Shown here piece by piece: positions 1 through 8,042 of a stretch of DNA of 50,639 nt. The first letter of the stretch is position 1. Each line of letters opens with the position of its first letter. The notes beneath the pieces were generated by a model that saw only the letters and a program-made list of their open reading frames with translations, searched no databases and had not been told where the DNA came from. Made by a program: the position numbers and the translations under genes. Origin of the DNA: Candidatus Nanopelagicales bacterium (lineage in GTDB: Bacteria > Actinomycetota > Actinomycetes > S36-B12 > UBA5976); contig JAOATY010000022.1 of NCBI GenBank assembly GCA_030157865.1, positions 1-50,639 of the forward strand. The letters are read 5' to 3'.

Positions 1-163
1 GTTCAACGATCCGAACGTAACGCTCGATATAAAGGGTAAGCAGCGAGTCATCAGCATTAAGGAGATTTCGCGCGCTCACATTGAAGTTGAGTTCAAAAAG
101 ATGCCTAAAGAAGATGACCAAACCGATGATCTTGCTGATGATTCAGCAGCAGAGTCTGAGTAG
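1..163 (+). CDS. rimP: Ribosome maturation factor RimP, C-terminal fragment
   Basis: Only the last 53 or so codons are inside the window; the reading frame begins at base 2 and ends with TAG at 161-163. The visible part has the C-terminal pattern of RimP (a V-x-LD-x-KGK-x-R-V-I strand, then EI-x-RA-x-IEVEF), followed by an acidic low-complexity tail rich in D, E, S and A. RimP binds the 30S subunit and helps it mature. The position just before nusA, with 11 nt between the genes, is the standard rimP-nusA-infB order and supports the assignment. The N-terminal domain lies outside the window, so total length is unknown. Confidence 0.85.
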   Translation, partial: FNDPNVTLDIKGKQRVISIKEISRAHIEVEFKKMPKEDDQTDDLADDSAAESE

Positions 164-174
164 GAGAGTTCTTC

Positions 175-1149
175 ATGGATATTGATGTATCAGCTCTTAA
201 GGGCTTAACCCGCGAGCGTGGACTTTCTCTTGATTATGTTGTTGAAGCAATTGAGCAAGCACTACTTGTTGCATACTTGCATTCGCCAGGTGCTCATGAA
301 CGTGCACGCGTTGAATTAGATCGCGTAACAGGTCACGTTTTAGTTATTGCTGATGAATTGAATGACGATGATGAAAAGATTGGTGAATTCGAGGCAACGC
401 CAGAAGGCTTCGGCCGAGTTGCTGCTTCATTGGCGCGTGGCGTAATTACGCAAAGACTTAAAGCTGCAGATGACGATGCCACTGTTGCAGAATTCCAGGC
501 TAAAGAAGGCGACATCGTTTCTGGTGTTATCCAACAGGGAAGTGATCGCCAGCTCATTTTCGTTAACTTAGGAAAAGTTGAAGGTGTATTACCGCCTGAA
601 GAAAGTGTTCCCGGCGAAGATTATTCTCACGGCACTCGAATCAGGTGCTACGTAGTTGGCGTAAAGATGGGACCTAAGGGACCAGTGATTACGCTTTCCC
701 GATCGCACCCAAAGCTTGTTGAAGAGTTATTCAAGTTTGAGGTCCCAGAAATTGCAGATGGCACAGTTGTAATTGAAGGCCTAGCTCGGGAAGCGGGACA
801 TCGTACAAAAATTTCAGTGTCAACTAAAAACCCAAGTGTCAATCCAAAGGGCGCGTGCATCGGTCCACTTGGTGGTCGAGTACGAGCGGTGATGAGCGAA
901 CTAGGTGGCGAGAAGATCGACATCGTTGATTACAGCGAAGATTTAGCACTTTATGTTAAGCACGCCTTATCGCCAGCAAAGGTGATCTCTTCTACTTTGC
1001 TTGATGAGGAAAACCGAATCGTTCGAGTCGTAGTGCCGGACTTCCAGTTAAGTTTGGCGATCGGCCGCGAAGGGCAAAACGCCCGACTTGCCGCACGGCT
1101 AACTGGTGCCAAAATCGACATCAAGTCAGACGTAGCGCCAGAATCCTAG
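175..1149 (+). CDS. nusA: Transcription termination/antitermination factor NusA
   Basis: NusA binds RNA polymerase and nascent RNA and controls pausing, termination and antitermination in the cytoplasm. The 324-residue protein shows the N-terminal polymerase-binding domain (about 1-108), an S1 RNA-binding domain (about 111-178) and two KH domains. KH1 contains the [14 protein letters not shown] signature and KH2 the [19 protein letters not shown] signature, ending at the C-terminus. It lacks the acidic C-terminal repeats of the enterobacterial protein, as is usual for Actinobacteria. The ATG has an AGGAGAG ribosome-binding site overlapping the rimP stop, so the two genes are cotranscribed. 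A ylxR gene normally follows nusA; none is seen here. Confidence 0.97.
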   Translation: MDIDVSALKGLTRERGLSLDYVVEAIEQALLVAYLHSPGAHERARVELDRVTGHVLVIADELNDDDEKIGEFEATPEGFGRVAASLARGVITQRLKAADDDATVAEFQAKEGDIVSGVIQQGSDRQLIFVNLGKVEGVLPPEESVPGEDYSHGTRIRCYVVGVKMGPKGPVITLSRSHPKLVEELFKFEVPEIADGTVVIEGLAREAGHRTKISVSTKNPSVNPKGACIGPLGGRVRAVMSELGGEKIDIVDYSEDLALYVKHALSPAKVISSTLLDEENRIVRVVVPDFQLSLAIGREGQNARLAARLTGAKIDIKSDVAPES

Positions 1150-1163
1150 CCTGCAGAATCAGC

Positions 1164-1196
1164 CCCAATGTGGACAAAATCCGCATGGACATTGGG
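1164..1196 (+). terminator. Possible weak terminator after nusA
   Basis: A perfect 8-bp inverted repeat (CCCAATGT at 1164-1171, ACATTGGG at 1189-1196) with a 17-nt loop begins 15 nt after the nusA stop and is followed by ATTCTCTATTTTG. The stem is short, the loop is long and the U-tract is poor. It may therefore be only a partial terminator or a processing site separating nusA from the infB leader. Confidence 0.35.
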
Positions 1197-1212
1197 ATTC
1201 TCTATTTTGGGC

Positions 1213-1506
1213 TAGACTAAGAGCAGCAAGTTACTTAATTTCTCAGCCAGCACGGTTGGAAATCAAGGATTTCGAGTGAAAATTCGAATGGCTTGCTATC
1301 AGTATCCGTTAACTACCGCTGAAAACGGGAGTGTTTATGTTCAACGCCAGGCTTGCGTTCTAGTTATGAACGCCAACAGGCAAGGTGCTCATCTAATGGG
1401 CACCAAGAAGCAGAGTGCTCAGAAATGAGCGCGCAAAAACAAGAGACGGTTCGGATCTATTAAGTAGACCTCGGACCAGACTGGAGAATCGTGTCCAAGG
1501 TCCGAG
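1213..1506 (+). promoter_or_regulatory. Structured 5' leader of infB with alternative RBS-sequestering hairpins
   Basis: This covers most of the 341-nt gene-free gap between nusA and infB. A TAGACT hexamer at 1213-1218 could be a -10 box. Downstream are consecutive inverted repeats: AGCAAG 1225-1230 with CTTGCT 1292-1297, enclosing a GAAATC/GATTTC hairpin; CCGTT 1306-1310 with AACGG 1324-1328; GCGTTC 1355-1360 with GAACGC 1368-1373; GGTGCTCA 1384-1391 with TGGGCACC 1397-1404; and GTGCTCA 1415-1421 with TGAGCGC 1426-1432, closed by a GAAA tetraloop. Finally, strand 1470-1477 (CTCGGACC) can pair perfectly with 1499-1506 (GGTCCGAG), trapping the ribosome-binding site and GTG start, or its 1471-1477 part can pair upstream with GGTTCGG at 1448-1454. 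The pairings are visible in the sequence; a regulatory function is inferred. Confidence 0.6.
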
Positions 1507-4211
1507 TGTATGAGCTTGCAAAGGCGCTAGGCGTCGAAAGCAAAGACATCATTTCAAAACTTGAAGAAGTTGGTGAGTACGTCAAGTCGGCATCGTCGAC
1601 TGTCGAGGCTCCCGTTATTCGTCGTTTACACGACAAGTTTCCTGAATTAAAAGAAGCTGCAGCTAAAGCTCCGGCTCCGGCCAAAAAGGCGCCTGCTAAA
1701 AAAGCAGCTGCACCGATTGAGTCACCTGCCGCAGAAGCCACCGCTTCTGTTGATGCACCAGTAAGCGATGCACCAACACCTGCAGAAAGCCCTGCTGCAG
1801 CTAGTGATGCTTCATCAGCACCAGCAGCACCACAAGCACCTGCAGGTCCAACTGCTGGCGCAGTTCCAGGTCCGCGTCCAGGTGGACCTCGTCCAGGTAA
1901 CAATCCATTTACTTCAGCACCGCGTCCACCGCGCGCTGGTAACAATCCTTTCTCTTCCGGTAGTGCCGGACCTCGCCCTGGCGGCGGAGTAACAGGTGCA
2001 CCACGTCCAGCGGGTCCACGTCCAGGTGGACCAGGTCGTCCGGGCGGAGATCGTCCAGGCGGATTTGGTGGACCGCGTCCAGGTGGACCAGGTCGTCCAG
2101 GCGGATTTGGTGGCCAAGGCGGACCAGGTCGTCCAGGCGGAGATCGTCCAGGCGGATTTGGTGGACCTCGTCCAGCAGGCGCAGGTGGCGGTTTCGCTGG
2201 TGCCGGCGCACCAGGTGGAGCTCCAGGTGGCGCACCGGGCGGAAGACCAGGTGGTCGTCCTAACTCAACCGGTGGTCGTGGAAATACAGCCGGTGCATTT
2301 GGTAAATCAGGTGGCCGACCTTCAAAGGGACGTAAGTCAAAGCGCGCAAAGCGTCAAGAATTCGACAACATGATGGCACCTGTCACAGGTGGTTCATCTG
2401 TGGCAATGGGACGTGGCGATGTAATTCGTCTTGCTCGCGGATCATCATTGAGCGATTTTGCCGACAAGATTAATGCCGAACCAGCATCACTTGTTCAGAT
2501 TCTTTTCAAGATGGGTGAAATGGTTACCGCAACCCAGTCGGTAAACGAAGAAACCTTGCAGCTACTTGGCGCTGAATTGAATTACGAAATTCAGATTATT
2601 TCTCCAGAAGATGAAGATCGTGAACTTCTTGAGTCTTACGATCTTGAATTTGGTGACGAAGGCGAAGATGAGGACTTAGTAATTCGTCCGCCTGTCGTAA
2701 CCGTGATGGGTCACGTTGATCACGGTAAGACAAGATTACTTGATGCAATTCGTCAGACAAACGTAATTGAACGCGAAGCTGGCGGAATCACTCAGCACAT
2801 TGGTGCTTACCAAATTCATCACGTGCATGAAGGAATTGAACGTGCAATTACGTTCATCGATACACCAGGTCACGAAGCATTCACCGCAATGCGTGCTCGT
2901 GGTGCTCAGGTAACTGACATCGCAGTGCTTGTTGTGGCCGCAGATGATGGTGTGAAGCCACAAACAATTGAAGCTTTGAATCACGCACAGGCAGCAAATG
3001 TTCCTATCGTTGTTGCAGTCAACAAGATTGATAAAGAAGGCGCTGATGCAACTAAGGTTCGTGGTCAGTTAACTGAATATGGCTTGGTTCCTGAAGAGTA
3101 TGGTGGCGACACGATATTTGTTGATGTTTCTGCAAAGAACAACCTAAACATCAATGAATTAATTGACTCCATTTTGCTTACTGCAGATGCTGGTCTAGAT
3201 CTTCGTGCCAACCCAGTGCAGGATGCACAGGGTGTTGCAATTGAAGCCAACCTTGACCGCGGACGTGGCCCAGTTGCCACAGTCTTGGTTCAGCGTGGAA
3301 CTCTTCGCCCAGGAGATTCGATTGTTGTTGGTGACGCATTCGGTCGCGTTCGCGCAATGATGGATGAAAATGGTGTTGCAGTTAAGGAAGCTGGGCCAGC
3401 ACGCGCTGTCCAGGTTCTCGGTCTCACTTCAGTTCCAAGTGCGGGTGACAGCTTCTTGGTGGTTGCAGAAGATCGCATCGCGCGTCAGATTGCACAGTCC
3501 CGTGGAGCTCGTGAGCGAAATGCTGAATTGGCAGCTCGTCGTGGCCGTCACACTCTCGAAGATGTGCTTAAGGCGCTTGAAAAGGGTGAAGTTGTTGAAC
3601 TCAAGATCATCATCAAGGGTGACGTTTCCGGTTCCGTAGAGGCACTTGAAGATGCACTTCTTAACATTGATGTTGATGATGAGAATGTAATCTTGCGCGT
3701 TATTCACCGTGGCGTCGGCGCGATCACTGAAAATGACGTGTCTTTGGCTGCGGCATCTGACGCAATGATTATCGGATTCAACGTTCGCCCAGAAGGTAAG
3801 TCACGCGACTTAGCTGATCGGGAAAATGTTGAAATCCGCTACTACAACGTTATCTACGGTGTAATCGATGACATCGAGTCTGCACTTAAGGGCATGCGTA
3901 AGGCTGAATACGAAGAAGCAGAACTTGGTTCAGCCGAAGTTCGCGACGTATTCCGTTCCAGCAAGTTTGGAAATATCGCAGGTTGCATGGTTCTCAATGG
4001 CGAGATCAAGCGCAAGGCAAAGGCTCGATTGGTTCGAGATGGAGCAGTTGTTCAGGCAGATCTTTCAATCGACACCTTGCGACGCTTTAAAGATGACGCA
4101 ACTGAAGTTCGAGAAGGATTCGAGTGCGGTATCGGACTTGGATCGTTCAATGACATCAAGGTTGGCGACATCATCGAAACATTTGAAATGCGTGAAATAG
4201 TGCGCAGTTAA
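1491..4211 (+). CDS. infB: Translation initiation factor IF-2
   Basis: IF-2 is the GTPase that brings initiator fMet-tRNA to the 30S subunit and promotes subunit joining. The 906-residue protein begins with the actinobacterial N-terminal pattern [15 protein letters not shown]. It continues with an A/P-rich linker and a long G/P/R-rich repetitive segment (about 120-290). The core follows: G1 motif GHVDHGKT near residue 407, DTPGHEAF near 457, NKIDK near 511, then domains II, III and IV. The start is GTG with GGAG eight nt upstream, and the homologous N-terminus supports it. The upstream 340 nt form a highly structured leader that can hide this start, suggesting translational control. A strong terminator overlaps the stop codon, so rbfA probably needs read-through or its own promoter. 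Confidence 0.97.
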   Translation: MSKVRVYELAKALGVESKDIISKLEEVGEYVKSASSTVEAPVIRRLHDKFPELKEAAAKAPAPAKKAPAKKAAAPIESPAAEATASVDAPVSDAPTPAESPAAASDASSAPAAPQAPAGPTAGAVPGPRPGGPRPGNNPFTSAPRPPRAGNNPFSSGSAGPRPGGGVTGAPRPAGPRPGGPGRPGGDRPGGFGGPRPGGPGRPGGFGGQGGPGRPGGDRPGGFGGPRPAGAGGGFAGAGAPGGAPGGAPGGRPGGRPNSTGGRGNTAGAFGKSGGRPSKGRKSKRAKRQEFDNMMAPVTGGSSVAMGRGDVIRLARGSSLSDFADKINAEPASLVQILFKMGEMVTATQSVNEETLQLLGAELNYEIQIISPEDEDRELLESYDLEFGDEGEDEDLVIRPPVVTVMGHVDHGKTRLLDAIRQTNVIEREAGGITQHIGAYQIHHVHEGIERAITFIDTPGHEAFTAMRARGAQVTDIAVLVVAADDGVKPQTIEALNHAQAANVPIVVAVNKIDKEGADATKVRGQLTEYGLVPEEYGGDTIFVDVSAKNNLNINELIDSILLTADAGLDLRANPVQDAQGVAIEANLDRGRGPVATVLVQRGTLRPGDSIVVGDAFGRVRAMMDENGVAVKEAGPARAVQVLGLTSVPSAGDSFLVVAEDRIARQIAQSRGARERNAELAARRGRHTLEDVLKALEKGEVVELKIIIKGDVSGSVEALEDALLNIDVDDENVILRVIHRGVGAITENDVSLAAASDAMIIGFNVRPEGKSRDLADRENVEIRYYNVIYGVIDDIESALKGMRKAEYEEAELGSAEVRDVFRSSKFGNIAGCMVLNGEIKRKAKARLVRDGAVVQADLSIDTLRRFKDDATEVREGFECGIGLGSFNDIKVGDIIETFEMREIVRS
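2028..2180 (+). repeat. Imperfect tandem repeat encoding the G/P/R-rich segment of IF-2
   Basis: The block GGACCAGGTCGTCC occurs at 2028-2041, 2085-2098 and 2121-2134 (spacings 57 and 36 nt), within longer near-identical units that alternate [10 protein letters not shown] and FGG peptides. Such low-complexity IF-2 linkers are common in Actinobacteria and vary in length by unit gain and loss. Confidence 0.8.
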
Positions 4212-4228
4212 TTCTGCGCACTATTTTT
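4199..4228 (+). terminator. Rho-independent terminator overlapping the infB stop codon
   Basis: A perfect 9-bp stem (AGTGCGCAG 4199-4207, CTGCGCACT 4214-4222) with a 6-nt loop is followed by ATTTTTA. The infB stop codon TAA (4209-4211) lies in the loop, so the last IF-2 codons form the 5' arm. Translating ribosomes would cover the hairpin, linking termination efficiency to infB translation. Confidence 0.8.
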
Positions 4229-4270
4229 ACGGAATCGAAATCTTTCTAACTTGAAATAAAGGAGCTCGAA

Positions 4271-4702
4271 ATGGCAGATGCAGCAAGAGCACGTAAATTG
4301 GGCGAAAGATTCCAAGAGATCGTTGCAGAAACTCTAGAGCTAAAGGTCAAAGACCCACGCCTTGGTTTTGTAACGGTTACAAGTGTTCGAGTTTCCGCAG
4401 ATCTTCGTGAAGCCACGGTTTTCTATACCGTGTTTGGCGACGAAACCGAAGCCGCAAATTCAGCAGCAGCTTTGGATTCCAGCAAAGGCCTAGTTCGTAG
4501 TGAAATCGGTAAGCGAACCGGAATCAAATTCACGCCAACGGTTGAATTCATTCGAGATGCACTGCCAGAAAACGTCCGAGTTATCGATGACTTGCTACAA
4601 GAAGCGGCTATTGCGGATAAAGCAGTTCACGAACAAGCAGCTCGAGCGCGATACGCCGGGGATTCAGATCCATACCGACATTCTGAATCGTCTTCTGAGT
4701 AG
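4271..4702 (+). CDS. rbfA: Ribosome-binding factor A
   Basis: RbfA is a small KH-fold protein that binds the 30S subunit and assists maturation of the 5' end of 16S rRNA. The 143-residue protein begins with the family's N-terminal pattern (arginine-rich helix, GERFQEIVAETLELKVKDPR), then VTVTSVRVSADLREATVFYTV, and a core ending near FTPTVEFIRDALPENVRVIDDLL. The tail is hydrophilic and E/S-rich. The ATG has a strong AAAGGAG site. It sits 59 nt after infB, just past the infB terminator, and 5 nt before the DHH phosphoesterase gene, an order conserved in many bacteria. Confidence 0.95.
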   Translation: MADAARARKLGERFQEIVAETLELKVKDPRLGFVTVTSVRVSADLREATVFYTVFGDETEAANSAAALDSSKGLVRSEIGKRTGIKFTPTVEFIRDALPENVRVIDDLLQEAAIADKAVHEQAARARYAGDSDPYRHSESSSE

Positions 4703-4707
4703 GATTC

Positions 4708-5703
4708 GTGGCACCTTTTTCATCGGCACCAGAGTGGGACAAGGCTGTCTCGGCAATTGCTGAGTCATCAAGTGTTCTGCTTTTGGCGCACGTGACTCCA
4801 GATGCGGATGCATTGGGATCAGCACTTGGCTTAGGACTTGCACTAGAGAGCATGGGAAAGCAAGTTCAGGTCACGGTAGGTGAGACAGGTTTCACTACTC
4901 CTGCTTCTTTGAGCTTCTTGCCAGGAACAGAGTTAATTCGCACACCAGAAGATTTAAGCCCAGTAGACCTAGTTATCTCATGTGACGTTTCATCAGATGC
5001 GCGCTTGGGTTCGGCAAAACCAATTCTGGAAGCCGCCCCCGTTTCAATTGCGATCGATCACCACCCATCTTTTACCGGTTTCGGAACCATTCACCTAGTC
5101 GACCCAAACGCAGCAGCTACTGCAGAAATCATCCTCGAGTTAATCGACCGACTTGAACTTCCGATCACAAAAGACATTGCTGGTGCGATTTACTCTGGTT
5201 TAACTACCGATACTGGTTCTTTTAAATATCAATCAACTACTTCACACACACTTCGAACTGCAGCCCGACTTCTGGACACTGGAATTGATAGCGCAAAATT
5301 GTCTCGACTTTTGTTTGACGATGAACCGCTCGCCGCCCTTGTAATGATGGGTGAAGCAGTTAGCCGAGCAAAGCTATTGCCGGATGCAGCAAGTGGCCTT
5401 GGACTTGTCTACACATCTGTTTCAATCGAGCAGCGACCTGGTTTAGATGAGCTAGCCGTTGAACGTGTGATCGAAGCACTTCGCAAGACTTCAGAAGCGG
5501 AAGTTGCCGCTGTGTTGAAGCAAGCTGATGACGGTCACTGGAAAGTCTCACTCCGCAGTAAGACCAGCGTTAATGTCGGTTTGCTTGCAAATCAATTAGG
5601 TGGCGGTGGACACAAGTTCGCATCCGGCTACAGCTCAACTGTTGACCTAGAGCAAACGATCGCAGAACTTATTGACTCATTAAACGCGGTAAGCAATAAC
5701 TAG
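4708..5703 (+). CDS. nrnA: DHH/DHHA1 phosphoesterase (NrnA-type nanoRNase / pAp phosphatase)
   Basis: The family removes nucleotides from very short RNAs and in some members dephosphorylates 3'-phosphoadenosine 5'-phosphate, using a two-metal centre. The 331-residue protein has the family signatures: HVTPDADALGS (about 28-38) for the first metal ligands, the name-giving DHH in AIDHHPSFTGFG (about 113-124), and the C-terminal DHHA1 motif GGGGHKFASGY (about 297-307). The GTG start follows the rbfA stop by 5 nt, with AGGA overlapping that stop. The position between rbfA and truB is usual in Actinobacteria and Firmicutes. Substrate preference (nanoRNA, pAp or cyclic dinucleotides) cannot be decided from sequence. 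Confidence 0.92.
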   Translation: MAPFSSAPEWDKAVSAIAESSSVLLLAHVTPDADALGSALGLGLALESMGKQVQVTVGETGFTTPASLSFLPGTELIRTPEDLSPVDLVISCDVSSDARLGSAKPILEAAPVSIAIDHHPSFTGFGTIHLVDPNAAATAEIILELIDRLELPITKDIAGAIYSGLTTDTGSFKYQSTTSHTLRTAARLLDTGIDSAKLSRLLFDDEPLAALVMMGEAVSRAKLLPDAASGLGLVYTSVSIEQRPGLDELAVERVIEALRKTSEAEVAAVLKQADDGHWKVSLRSKTSVNVGLLANQLGGGGHKFASGYSSTVDLEQTIAELIDSLNAVSNN

Positions 5704-5711
5704 AAAGCACT

Positions 5712-6611
5712 TTGAACTTAATGGGCGTAGTGGGTATTGAAGGTATTGTGCTGGTCGACAAACCAGCTGGCCCAACATCACATGATGTTGTTGCCAAGAT
5801 GCGCAAGTTGTTTAACACTCGCAAAGTTGGTCACGCAGGAACTCTAGATCCAATGGCAACGGGAATGTTGGTAATTGGAATTGGTCGAGCGACAAGATTG
5901 CTTGGATACTTCACGGCACACGACAAAGAATATCTTGGAACTATTCGCCTGGGAATTACTACAACGACCGATGATGCCCAAGGTGAATTGGTTAACCAAA
6001 CATCAGCCAGTCACATTAATGAGTCTGAGATTCTTGAAGTTGTTAGAGATTTTCGTGGCCCGATTATGCAGCAACCCAGTGCTGTAAGCGCTATAAAGAT
6101 TGACGGTAAACGGGCATATGCTCGAGTACGTGATGGCGAAGAGATAGACATTCCATCTCGCAGCGTGATTATTCATGACTTAGAGATTGTTGACATTACC
6201 AAGTTGCCTGAACTTCAAGTTATAGATGTAAAGGTTCGCGTTGTGTGCAGCGCTGGAACTTACATCCGCGCTTTAGCTCGAGACATTGGATCACGCCTGG
6301 GTGTTGGGGGACATTTGACTGAGTTAAGAAGAACTCGGTCAGGAGTTTTCGACTCTATGACTTCGCTGGATTCACTACAGAGCAATCCAGAAATCATGGA
6401 CTTAGCAACTGCAATAAAAACTGGCTTTCAATATCTGGAACTAACGGAAGAACAATCCAATAAGGCGGTAAATGGCGTGCGACTAACTGCACCAGCTGGC
6501 CTTGCTTCGGGCCACGTTGGATTACTGTCACCTGATGGCCGAGCCGTTGGATTATTTGAAAATTCAGACTCAGTTCTCCACCCATTGGTAGTGTTTGCAA
6601 CTAATGAATAG
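5712..6611 (+). CDS. truB: tRNA pseudouridine(55) synthase TruB
   Basis: TruB converts U55 to pseudouridine in the T-loop of tRNAs. The protein of up to 299 residues carries the VDKPAGPTSHDVV motif and the catalytic aspartate in GHAGTLDPMATG (Asp46 counting from the TTG start), with CSAGTYIRALARDIG in the middle and an actinobacterial-type C-terminal domain. The start is uncertain. TTG at 5712 has GAAAG closely upstream, while ATG at 5721 gives a nine-base-shorter gene with poorer spacing. The end overlaps ribF by 8 bp when ribF starts at its ATG, so the two are translationally coupled. Confidence 0.95.
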   Translation: MNLMGVVGIEGIVLVDKPAGPTSHDVVAKMRKLFNTRKVGHAGTLDPMATGMLVIGIGRATRLLGYFTAHDKEYLGTIRLGITTTTDDAQGELVNQTSASHINESEILEVVRDFRGPIMQQPSAVSAIKIDGKRAYARVRDGEEIDIPSRSVIIHDLEIVDITKLPELQVIDVKVRVVCSAGTYIRALARDIGSRLGVGGHLTELRRTRSGVFDSMTSLDSLQSNPEIMDLATAIKTGFQYLELTEEQSNKAVNGVRLTAPAGLASGHVGLLSPDGRAVGLFENSDSVLHPLVVFATNE

Positions 6612-7515
6612 TTCTAATGTTCCCGTAGTCGTCACCATTGGTGTTTTTGACGGAGTCCACGCCGGACATCGCCAAGTTCTTGGTATCGCAAAGAGTATTG
6701 CGTCCAGCATTAACGGAACACTTACTGCTGCAACATTTGACCCACCACCTAAAGCCTTCTTGCGTCCAGAATCTTTCGATGGCTTATTGACGCTTCCAGA
6801 ACGACGCGCAGATTTGTTAAGGGCAAATGGTGTTGACCACGTCGAGACTTTGAAATTCACCGACGCAATGGCGCACATGTCGAGCGATGAATTCGTCGAA
6901 GAAATCTTGTTGGGCGCCTTAAATGCACAAGTCATAATCGTCGGTCGAAACTTTAGATTCGGCCATGGCGCAAGTGGCACAGTAGAAACCCTTCAGGAAT
7001 TTGCAAAGAAGTTTGGGTTTGAAGTTCGCATCGTCGATTTAGTTGGTGACTCAACTGCATGGTCATCAACTCGCATACGTAATGCAATTTTGAAGGGTCA
7101 TGTCGAAGGTGCCAATGGATTGCTAGGTCGCGCACATCGGGTAACTGGCGAAGTGGTGCATGGCGATCACCGTGGCAGAGAAATTGGCTATCCAACAGCA
7201 AACATTGAAGTTGGCGGGGGTCTGTTGATTCCAGCTGATGGCGTTTACTCCGGTTTACTTTGGGTAGATGGAGTTGCGCACGAGTCTGCAATTAGCGTTG
7301 GCACCAATCCAACTTTTGATGACGTAACTAACCGAAGAGTTGAGGCTTACGTAATTGGCAAGACGGGTCTTGATCTTTACGGAAAAGTGGTCGATTTGGA
7401 CTTTGTATCCCACATCAGAGACATGGAGAGCTTCGCTGGCATCCCAGAATTACTCGAAGCCATGGATCGAGATGTCACAAAAGCCAAAGCAGACCTGGAA
7501 AAGTACCAAAATTAG
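6604..7515 (+). CDS. ribF: Bifunctional riboflavin kinase / FAD synthetase
   Basis: RibF phosphorylates riboflavin to FMN and adenylylates FMN to FAD. The 303-residue protein has an N-terminal nucleotidyltransferase domain with GVFDGVHAGHRQ (HxGH motif) and the SSTRIRNAI segment, and a C-terminal flavokinase domain with GYPTANIEV and GLDLYGKVVDLDFVSHIRDM. ATG 6604 is preferred because homologous proteins begin just before the VVVTIGVFDG strand; a TTG at 6595 is also in frame. It overlaps the end of truB. The gene is followed directly by the 31-bp tandem repeat, which begins at the last bases of the gene. Confidence 0.95.
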   Translation: MNSSNVPVVVTIGVFDGVHAGHRQVLGIAKSIASSINGTLTAATFDPPPKAFLRPESFDGLLTLPERRADLLRANGVDHVETLKFTDAMAHMSSDEFVEEILLGALNAQVIIVGRNFRFGHGASGTVETLQEFAKKFGFEVRIVDLVGDSTAWSSTRIRNAILKGHVEGANGLLGRAHRVTGEVVHGDHRGREIGYPTANIEVGGGLLIPADGVYSGLLWVDGVAHESAISVGTNPTFDDVTNRRVEAYVIGKTGLDLYGKVVDLDFVSHIRDMESFAGIPELLEAMDRDVTKAKADLEKYQN

Positions 7516-7640
7516 GGCTCAATCTCAGGATTTCCTGCACTTATCGCGCTCAATCTCACGATTTCACTGAGCTTATGGGCTCAATCTCACGATTTCACTG
7601 AGCTTATGGGCTCAATCTGGCGATTTCGCTGAACCCCCGC
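7515..7640 (+). repeat. Four-copy 31-bp tandem repeat between ribF and rpsO
   Basis: The core GCTCAATCT recurs at 7517, 7548, 7579 and 7610, an exact 31-bp period. Copies 2 and 3 are almost identical; copies 1 and 4 are diverged. Each copy has the internal inverted pair AATC...GATT, and copies 2-3 also have GCTCA...TGAGC ends, so each can form a small hairpin. No continuous reading frame explains it, and there are no variable spacers, so it is not a CRISPR array. Confidence 0.9.
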
Positions 7641-7670
7641 CTAACTGTTAGCCTTACAACACAGACGAAT

Positions 7671-7745
7671 GAGGGGCGGGCGCCCCACATCTCGTGTCAC
7701 ATCTATAGATCTTCGGATCTGTTCGCGCCCGAGAGGAACAAATAT
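7671..7745 (+). promoter_or_regulatory. Structured leader of rpsO, probable S15 autoregulatory site
   Basis: A hairpin AGATC 7707-7711 / GATCT 7716-7720 is capped by a C(UUCG)G tetraloop. It is enclosed by a 7-bp helix, CGGGCGC 7677-7683 with GCGCCCG 7725-7731. The 5' strand can alternatively fold locally as GGGGC/GCCCC. The outer helix ends right at the GAGAGGA ribosome-binding site. S15 regulates its own mRNA in several phyla through different leader structures, including in Actinobacteria; assigning this leader to that class is inference. Confidence 0.6.
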
Positions 7746-8015
7746 ATGCCATTGGAATCTGCAGTAAAGCAGGCCATCATCGCAGAACACGGCACTAAGC
7801 CTGGCGATACCGGAAGCCCAGAAGTCCAGATCGCATTGATGACACAGCGCATCAACGACCTAACCGGACACCTAAAAACTCATAAGCACGATCACCACAG
7901 CCGTCGCGGTTTGCTTCTGCTTGTTGGTCAGCGTCGTCGTCTACTTGATTACTTAACCAAGACAGACATCAATCGATACCGCGCGATCATCGAAAAACTC
8001 GGTATCCGCAGATAA
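7746..8015 (+). CDS. rpsO: 30S ribosomal protein S15
   Basis: S15 is a primary binder of the central domain of 16S rRNA and forms an intersubunit bridge. The 89-residue protein has the normal length and the family signature [49 protein letters not shown], given here only as landmarks: TGSPEVQIA near residue 22 and the HHSRRGLL segment near residue 46. The ATG follows a GAGAGGA site. It lies upstream of pnp as in most bacteria, separated by a 246-nt structured leader. Confidence 0.98.
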   Translation: MPLESAVKQAIIAEHGTKPGDTGSPEVQIALMTQRINDLTGHLKTHKHDHHSRRGLLLLVGQRRRLLDYLTKTDINRYRAIIEKLGIRR

Positions 8016-8042
8016 CTTTTTCGTGCGCTTCTTAGGAAGTGA

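Noticed and set aside
1276-1428. 50-codon frame starting GTG with an AGGA site, between nusA and infB, followed by an overlapping 12-codon frame
   Set aside because: No recognisable family, not YlxR, and it covers the hairpin series, which explains the sequence better. Kept only as an alternative; conservation of the frame would be needed.
1460-1945. 161-codon open frame on the minus strand over the start of infB
   Set aside because: It mirrors the A/P/G-rich low-complexity codons of infB; the product is low-complexity and has no start context.
7515-7640. Repeat array considered as a small CRISPR
   Set aside because: Units are directly adjacent with no unique spacers, and no cas genes are present.
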